The position numbers were made by a program, and so were the translations under genes. The notes beneath the pieces are model-generated. The model was not told where the DNA came from and ran no database searches. It was given only the letters and a program-made list of their open reading frames with translations. Of a DNA stretch of 64,000 bases, positions 56,865 through 64,000 are shown in pieces. The DNA comes from Adiantum capillus-veneris (taxonomy: Eukaryota; Streptophyta; Polypodiopsida; Polypodiales; Pteridaceae), in the NCBI GenBank assembly GCA_014529385.2, contig CM043957.1, positions 69,472,503-69,536,502 of the forward strand, in the 5' to 3' direction. How positions within the stretch are numbered: the first letter of the stretch is position 1; the number at the start of each line of letters is the position of its first letter.

Positions 56865-57889
56865 ATCGCCCTGCACTAAGCCCAAGAGGCACTTTGTGCT
56901 TCTCCTATGAGTTGTTTGTAGTAGGAAAGAAGAGGAAAAGGAAGAGGAATGAGTTGTTTTTCTGCAAGTTGTTAATTTCTGTGTTGTCCGGAAGTTCTGT
57001 GATTTCTGCATAATGTTGTGTTTTCTGTTTGCACACAGTCTTTGCACAATTAGTAGTCGTTAGCTTGTTTGCAGTGAATGAATAAGTAGGAAGGCAGTTA
57101 GCAATTTCTGTTTGCACACAGTTCTGCACACAGTTTTCTGTCAAGGTTTGGCTGCACACAGTGTTTGCACAGCAGGTAGTGAGAGAGGAAGTAGGTGGAC
57201 AGTTAGCTCACTGTCAGCAAGTAGTTAACAAATTAGTTAGTGGTTAGCAGCACAGTTAGTAAGTAGATAAGGTAGTGAGCTGTCTGTGAGCTGTTGACTG
57301 GGAGGTGAGGTAGGTGAGAGTGTGTGTGGCCAAGAAAGGGTCACCAAATCCACGCGCGGTCGTCGCCCAAAAAAAAAATTATAAAAAAAAACCGAAAATA
57401 TTTAAGCGTGAGTGACTAAGGGGCTACACTAAAATTTTGATCGGGATCGTTTCCCCAAGCCCAAGCCCACGCCCAGGCCCACGCCTCAGTCCTCAGTCTT
57501 ATGATATATACTAGACTCACTCTTATATATATACCCTACTCCCTCAAGAGGGAATGAGAGCATGTGGGGCAAGTCCTCCACTCTCCTCCCTTCTCTTCCC
57601 ACTTGCACCCTTAGACTTTCTAATTCGGGCCTAGTTCCCTACTAGAAATTGACGGTTTTAGGGATTCTGAGGGCATAAAGTGACCAAACGGAGGGCTGTA
57701 AAGCACGGCATGTCCCTCTGACCGAAACGCTCGTTTTGAGCTATCATACGTTCTATTCTATAGCTGGGTCAGAAAAAAAGGACCAAAAAATCAAAAAATA
57801 AGAAAAGACTTGGGTTGCAAAACACCCAAAATTACTAGGCGAGCAGCCTTCACGGGCCCTCACTGACACTTCTAGGGGATCCAAGTCAT
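56865..57889 (+). other. Untranslated leader of element C
   Basis: About 1.0 kb. The first half is poorly matched to the leader of element A. The second half shares the CCCAAG/CCCACG hexamer run (about 57455-57485), the TATATATA block near 57525 and the pyrimidine-rich CTCTCCTCCCTTCTCTTCCC block. No coding frame expected. Confidence 0.75.
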
Positions 57890-60800
57890 ATGAACCTACG
57901 CTCTGGACGAGTGTTAGAGCACGAGCATATTGGTAGTGCCTCCATTTACGCGGGCACCCATTATTCCTCCACCCTAGGTTCTGGACCTTCGGCCGGGACT
58001 CAAGGTAGCGCGACCCAAGATCCTCATATCGCGTCTAGTGATTCTTCCTCTGACTACGAAGTCATGGAGGGGTATCCTACACCAAACCCTGATAGTTCAA
58101 GTCAAGACATGCATGCCATGGGCCCACGGCCCGGGTCCAGCGTGTTTAGCCGCTTAAAAGAGACCTTTAGTAGAGCTACTCGCTCCGAACATGCGGTTAA
58201 TGAAATAAATGAAGGGAGTGGGGAAGTAAATTCGTCATTCATGCCTAAAATGGACCCTATGCTTCTTGAGAGTGTGCATGTGAATGTTCCATCCACTGCA
58301 CCTCCTGATCCTTTGGGACTATCTCCCTCTGAGGTTTTACTACCCGATGGTAGGAGTCTTGCCGAAGTGCAAGAGATCGAACGCTATATGCAAGCAACAA
58401 GGGAGAGGGAAATTGAGAACCTACGAGGGCTAGAACAAAGTCGAGCCCTGAAAGCAAAGGCTCCTATGACAACAATCATGCCAGCCGAGCAACCGAGTGC
58501 TCCCAAGGTAGCAGTCACGGAGGGGCAAGCTATGGGGAGCAATAATGCTTCCACTTCAAGGGAAACCTCCAGCACACCAGGCCTAGATGGGATATTCCTA
58601 AACGAAAATTGGGAGTATGACCTACAAGTAGAAGCTTTAACTGATCGGTACACATGACACACCTATCATGTGGGTTGGTTAGATGTTCTACAATCCACAT
58701 CGGGTGCTACTAGCATAGATGAGCAACAACAGAAAGTCTGTGATGTCCTCCATAGGATTGTCGAGTTAGAAAGACAGAACACAGGGATCAACATGCCTTC
58801 AACAGGCCTAATGAGATTCTTGGATACGGGAAAGGCCAACCAACCAACCCTATCACAAATGGAGACTCCCTCAGTGAGCCCCATTGATCCTCCATATGTT
58901 GTTTCGCCAGGAGCCTCAGTAAAATCTGAGCCCACAAGTGGCAGCTTTACCTTCCTGGATCTAGCTCATCTTTCTCTTAATGACACTACGGCTACCATGC
59001 ATATCCCAGTGGTGAGCATGACAAGAAGTACACCATGGAGTTCATTTGTTAACATTGCGCCGATGCCTAGTAGCACAGTGCCCCCAACTATACCTACATG
59101 TATGTATCAATCATGTGCACTTGTCGTACCTCATCCTCATGTAGCTCCTACACCTTCGATTATTCCAAGAGCTTACAATCCACAATGGAATTATCCAAGC
59201 TCTTATACAAGTGGAGCCATGCCATTTAATAATAACATGCCATATCAGGCACCCCCTATGCCTAGGGCCACGCCTGTAAACTTTGGACCACCGTCTGGTA
59301 CACCACCATACGAAATATGGGACCCAAGAGCCGTGCGTATGCCAAGGCCAAGGCCAAATCCCATCTCACATGTGGTTCCAGGAGCACATACACCCATTAT
59401 ACCTGCTCAAATAGGAGATTTGGCAGCATTTGCTCAAACTATCGATCGCTCTATTGCGGAAAACATGCGTAGTGCACCTGATAGAGAGCCTAGGAGCAAG
59501 GCAGTTCAAGTAGCTAAGCTCACAAAGAAATTCAATGGAGACGGAGATGCTAGAAAGCATATGGAAGTCTTTGAACATGTGTGCGATTCCTTGGAAGAGC
59601 ACAATGAGCTACATAAGTGTAAGGCTTTGAGTTTGACCCTAAGCGGAAAGGCTGGAGATTGGTATAGAACCTTAAGAGTAGAAGAAAAAACGATCTACTC
59701 TACTCTTAGGAGATTGTTCTTAAAGAATACATACGAGAGGGAGTACTTTGGGGTGTAGCCTCTCAGCTCCAGAAAGCCCAACGAGAAGAAGGCGAATCCG
59801 TGAGAGACTTCATTAGTCGCCTAAAGAATTTGAACTCTCGATGCAATCCAAACGAGCGATTCAACAACAACCAATTGCTCGATAGATTCATTAGGGGACT
59901 ACGACATGAAAGTATCTATAATGGCCTAGTCATTAGAGGTATCACTACTTGGGAAGCAGTCACCATGAATGCAATCCAATTGGAGGATAATTTAATGATT
60001 GCAGGAGAAAGAGTGTCTGCCGAGCCGAAGTCAAGTAGCTCGCAAGCATCAGGGCATGAGCCAATGAAGATAAAGCCAATCGTGAAAGAGCAAACGATAT
60101 TTGAGATGACTTTGGCAGATCTCACCAAGGCCATCCAAGAAAGCCTTAGGGGTAATCGTGCTCCACAAAACACTCACATGTATCCAAGAAGGGAGCAACA
60201 ATGGTGATCAATTTGCTTGGGCCCACATACTACGAGTGAATGCCCTACTTTCAGAGTAAAGTTTAACGGGACTTGTAACGCGTGTGGTAGGTATGGCCAT
60301 CAAGCGAAGGATTGCCTAATGCTTAAACGCATCATGGAAAATAGACCGCCTATAGCTTGGGCAGACTCACCTCGAGTTCCTGCATTGATGCCTACCCCAC
60401 CCATGGAGCAACAGTTGCCATTACAGCACATGGTCCCTAGAACCCAAAATGTGGTCCAAACCACACCGTTGCCACCTCCAGTGCTAGGACCGCAACCCCC
60501 TCATCCAAGAGTTACACCTATGAACCAAATAGGTTGCGAGTCATCTAGTACTTATGTAGATTGCGAAGAGGACATAGACTCTAGTATCACCTATGGAGTC
60601 GACATGCTTGAGGAGTGTCCATGTACTATATGGAAGACCATTGGGGACAAATCAAACCGGTATATCAAGCTACTACGCTAGCAGCAAGAGGCCAAAACAT
60701 TAATAGTTTTGCCAGGAGACCACCTCTTTAGTGCTACGAATGTGGTGGACCACATCGAGTAGCTGAGTGCCCCATTAGAATACAAAAGAATGCCGCACTA

Positions 60801-61733
60801 ATGCAAACAAGTCAAGGCAGTGCATTGGCAATGCCAATACTCACTTGTAATCGTTGTGGCATAGATCATTTGATCGCACAGTGTCCTAACAATCCAAACG
60901 CACCGAAAATCACACCATTGAACATAATAGAGATTGTTGATGGGACACCACCAACTATAAACATAGCACCAGTGAATGCACTCACACGGTCGATGCTCCA
61001 AAAGAAAAATTACATCCTCGAAGAGAGAGATGCTGCATCCATTGGCCTAGCGAGAAACAAGAAAACACGAAGAAAGAAATCCCTTACTACTTCTAGCTCA
61101 AAACCTAGTTCAAAGACTAACATAGGGACAGGAGAGGATCCCGTGTATATGAATGACCCTGAGGATGAATCAGATTCGATAGAGACCACGGAGACCAAAA
61201 CTGTTACTACAAAGGAAAAAGCCAATGAGGAGGATCACGAGAGGGAATTACGACGAACACCAAAAGAGTATTCAAAGTTAAACTACCCAGTTGCAAACCC
61301 CCAAGATAAGCCACGAGAGACAAAAAATGAGGATTGCAAGAGAAAGATTGGAACCTATCGAAACCCAACAGTGGAAATTGAACGAGTCCAACAACTGAGG
61401 GGTTTGGTGGAAGAAACTCAACGAACATTAGAACCTGAACCCAAACACATCCAAATGTCGGACATAGTGTTTCCCACACAAGTTCAACCTCACAAGAACT
61501 ACAGGCCGTTAGCTATACCCAGTATCATTTGGGAAGAGAGTGAGGGTAGGACATCTGAAAGTGGACACACACCTTTCCTACTAGAGAGAATGTTTGGTGA
61601 GGGAATGCCCGACCCCCTTGAGGAAGTGGAGATTCCATCTTCACCATTCTCTTGTCAGGGACCTACATCCCACAAGATTCCATTAAATGTTGCCAAATTG
61701 ATGGATTTCATGTCTTCGGAAGTTAGAACCAGC
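57890..61733 (+). pseudogene. gag: Decayed gag and start of protease frame of element C
   Basis: It starts MNLRSGRVLEHEHI. Lesions seen against element A: TGA at 58655-58657, a one-base deletion near 59724 (inside LFLKEYIREG), TGA at 60205-60207 in place of the first Cys of zinc knuckle 1, a frame change near 60620, TAG at 60729-60731 (CAG to TAG), and a 32-base deletion at about 61729 that shifts the frame. The remaining zinc knuckles are CNACGRYGHQAKDC, CYECGGPHRVAEC and CNRCGIDHLIAQC. After the last knuckle the frame continues without a stop into the protease region, showing that gag and protease were one frame in the family. Confidence 0.88.
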
Positions 61734-61736
61734 TAG

Positions 61737-62896
61737 TCTCAGCTCTTCGAGCCTTCCTCAATGGAGAATTACAGGCCGGATTACCACAGTTTGCACATAT
61801 GAACAAACCTGACTCGGTAATGAATGATGAGGAACATTTAGCACCACCATCTGACCTAGCGGGACATGAATCTGTAATTGAAGTACTCGTTAACAAGTTG
61901 GGGCAATACTTTGAAGGTGATGAATCTAATGCTACTCTGCCAATCACTACTAAAGGATTAACTGTAAAGGGAGTCCTTGACGGTGGTGCGGGAGTCAGCA
62001 TGGTGACAAAGAGTTGTTGGGAGTCTATGGGGCGACCTCACCTTGAAGCCACAAGCGTAGTGGTAAAAATGGCTAATGGATCTATTGTTACGCCTATTGA
62101 AATGCTTAAGGATCTCAGGATCAAGGTCTTGGGACACAAGGCAAGGCAGACTTTCATTGTTATGGATTTTTCCAAGCATCCTATGTCATTTGAGATGATC
62201 TTAGGGCATCCATTCATGAGGGAAGCAAAAATGGTGCATGACTGGTCCAAAAACCGCGTCTACTTACAGTTCCAAGACTCTGTCATTCAAGTTGATCTTT
62301 TAAGTGGTCGAACGCATCCTCTAGGAAATAAATTCATCATTGATAATCGATCAGACACAACAATTCACTCAGCTCCATTACAGTATTGTTACACGTGTAA
62401 CGAAGACACGGATATTGGGGAGAACTCTCCTTATATGGATATCCTACCCAGAATGGCTGAGTCAGACAATGTCAATTGGGTACACCTAGCGGCAACTATA
62501 GATACATGGGGAGCTAGAGGAACAACCTGGGTAACACCAGATGGGGAGGAGATACCACACATTGCACCAGTAAACATGTTAGGTGTAGCGCATATATCCG
62601 ATGATAAGAAAGAGGCGCACCTACCTGAGAGTGAAACCGATGATTCCTCAAAGGCTTCAGGCCAATACACATCAGAAACGGAATCTCACGGAGAAATGGA
62701 TTCAGAACCTGAGGAAACATCGAGTGAGCCAAGTATAGAAACTAAACACTCAAGGTCTAGTACGACCATCTATGGTAATTTATATGAGAGTGAAGAAGAT
62801 ACAAGCGAAGACCTATCAAGCGAGTCGAGTTCAAACATTTACCAAAATCAAAACCTTAACAAGAAACAAAGGTCATATAAGAGATGACGATATTGA
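61737..62896 (+). pseudogene. Protease region of element C
   Basis: Open frame 61799-62887 matches the first protease of A. The active site again reads LDGGAGVSMV, and MILGHPFMR follows. The C-terminal part is S/E/T-rich and acidic. It ends with TGA at 62885-62887, and a second TGA at 62894-62896 sits at the position of the TGA at 8235-8237 in element A. Confidence 0.87.
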
Positions 62897-64000
62897 GCAA
62901 ATGTGAGAGCTAGGATAAACAAGGAAAGATCTACTGCAGAATGGCTTAGCTATCTAGGGGCATGTGATGCTCATCGAAAGCTAGTAGACAATTGGGGTGA
63001 ACATCTCCAGAGTGTCATGTGGTGCAGCCCACGACCCATTGACCTCGCTCAATTGGAGGTTACAGAGCCGAAATTGAATCGAACTATAAGAAGACGTCAA
63101 AACCGAGAGTTAGCACAACAACAAAAGGAGGCATAACTAAAAGAAAGGTCCCCGCCAGGACAAGAGCCTGTTGACTTACATACGACTCCTGAACATTTTA
63201 AATCTTATACCACGGGGGAGTGAAATGTTGTGTATGCCAAGGCCCAACGAATACCTACCAATGAAAGCAGTGAAGTCTATGATGGTCCAGTGGTAGTTAA
63301 AGAGATAGAATTAGCAGAACCAGGTGAGGAGTCTAAACCAGTCTTTATTGCTCAAGACCTTACCGAAACTGAAGAGGCTGTACTTAAGGAGCTCCTCAAT
63401 GAATACAAGGATATCTTTGCTTGGACATATCATGACATGAAGGGCGTTCCACCTTCTGTGGTGCAACATACAATTCCCATGATCAGCACTGCTAAACCCG
63501 TCCAGCAATGACCCTATCCAATGAATCCTAAGTACGCCAAAATTGCACAAGAGGAGATTGAAAAACTTATCCAATGTGGATTCATATACCCTATTGAGCA
63601 CTCAGAATGGGTTTCTCCAATAGTCATTGTGCCAAAAAAGAATGGGAATCTAAGAGTGTGCGTGGACCTCAAGAAAGTTAATGCAGCTACTGGGCGAGAT
63701 CATTATCCCTTGCCATATTCAGAACATGTGCTTGAAAGAGTTGCGGGCAAGGAAGCTTATAGCTTTTTAGATGGGTACTCTGGTTACAATCAAATCACAA
63801 TTGCATTAGAGGACCAAGCTAAAACTGCTTTTATCACAAAGTTTGGAGTGTTTGCATTTCGTGTTATGGCCTTTGGCTTAACAAATGCCCCTGCTATATT
63901 CCAACGATTAATAAACACTGCGTTTAAAGAATTTCTAAGGGAGTTTTGTGAAGCTTTCCTAGACGACCTTTGTGTTTATTCTTCTTGGGAGAAGCATTTG
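62897..64000 (+). pseudogene. pol: Start of pol of element C, runs off the window
   Basis: It begins ANVRARINKERS and continues with the same linker as in A, then reverse transcriptase up to FLDDLCVYSSWEKHL at the window end. Stops at 63135-63137, 63221-63223 and 63509-63511 interrupt it; the last lies in PVQQxPYPMN where element A has Arg. The reverse transcriptase core itself (63512-64000) is open. Confidence 0.88.

Overview
This is a plant nuclear window (about 64 kb) made mostly of nested, rearranged Ty3/Gypsy LTR retrotransposons around one clear cellular gene. That gene is a 12-exon NUF2 (kinetochore NDC80-complex subunit) on the minus strand at 31278-35186. The repeat-rich layout, the tRNA-Asp-type primer binding sites, the L1-type LINE and short GT-AG introns all point to a land plant. 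The style of the Gypsy polyproteins makes me favour a seed-free plant such as a fern, but that is inference and other lineages are possible.

Layout. 1-1106: flank with a broken unrecognised minus-strand coding region and a perfect 24-bp palindrome. 1107-12705: Gypsy element A on the minus strand (3' LTR, polypurine tract, 1.36 kb 3' noncoding stretch, two accessory ORFs, pol, protease ORF, 3' part of gag). 12706-15049: non-element DNA carrying two more copies of the palindrome. 15050-17115: a plus-strand 5' LTR, primer binding site, leader and gag 5' part. Matching LTRs and a target-site duplication in reverse complement (1102-1106 and 15045-15049) indicate that the two parts are one insertion split by an inversion. 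17116-19620: dead LINE. 19873-21601: frameshifted unrecognised coding region. 21620-30950: intergenic DNA with microsatellites and three copies of a 450-bp repeat. 30950-35470: NUF2 and its flanks. 35532-42147: two long direct repeats around a degenerate interior, perhaps a non-autonomous LTR element. 44420-46140: relic D, a divergent Gypsy fragment. 46180-49890: long G/GA tracts and other simple repeats. 49893-56257: Gypsy element B (minus, decayed, with an internal deletion, a 256-bp tandem duplication and an inserted 772-bp solo LTR). 56258-64000: Gypsy element C (plus), inserted into B and running off the window.

The Gypsy family is the most interesting content. Comparing A, B and C by eye shows an ancestral gag-protease frame, an in-frame TGA (A, C) or CGA (B) before pol, four zinc knuckles in gag, a first protease whose active-site triplet is D-G-G in all three copies, and, in A, a second retropepsin-like domain with a normal D-T-G placed after the integrase. 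That domain is followed by a basic tail with four W-x-P-K motifs and two small accessory ORFs. Relic D carries a degenerate match to the second protease, which suggests it belongs to the lineage.

All similarities were judged by eye; no alignment or database search was run.
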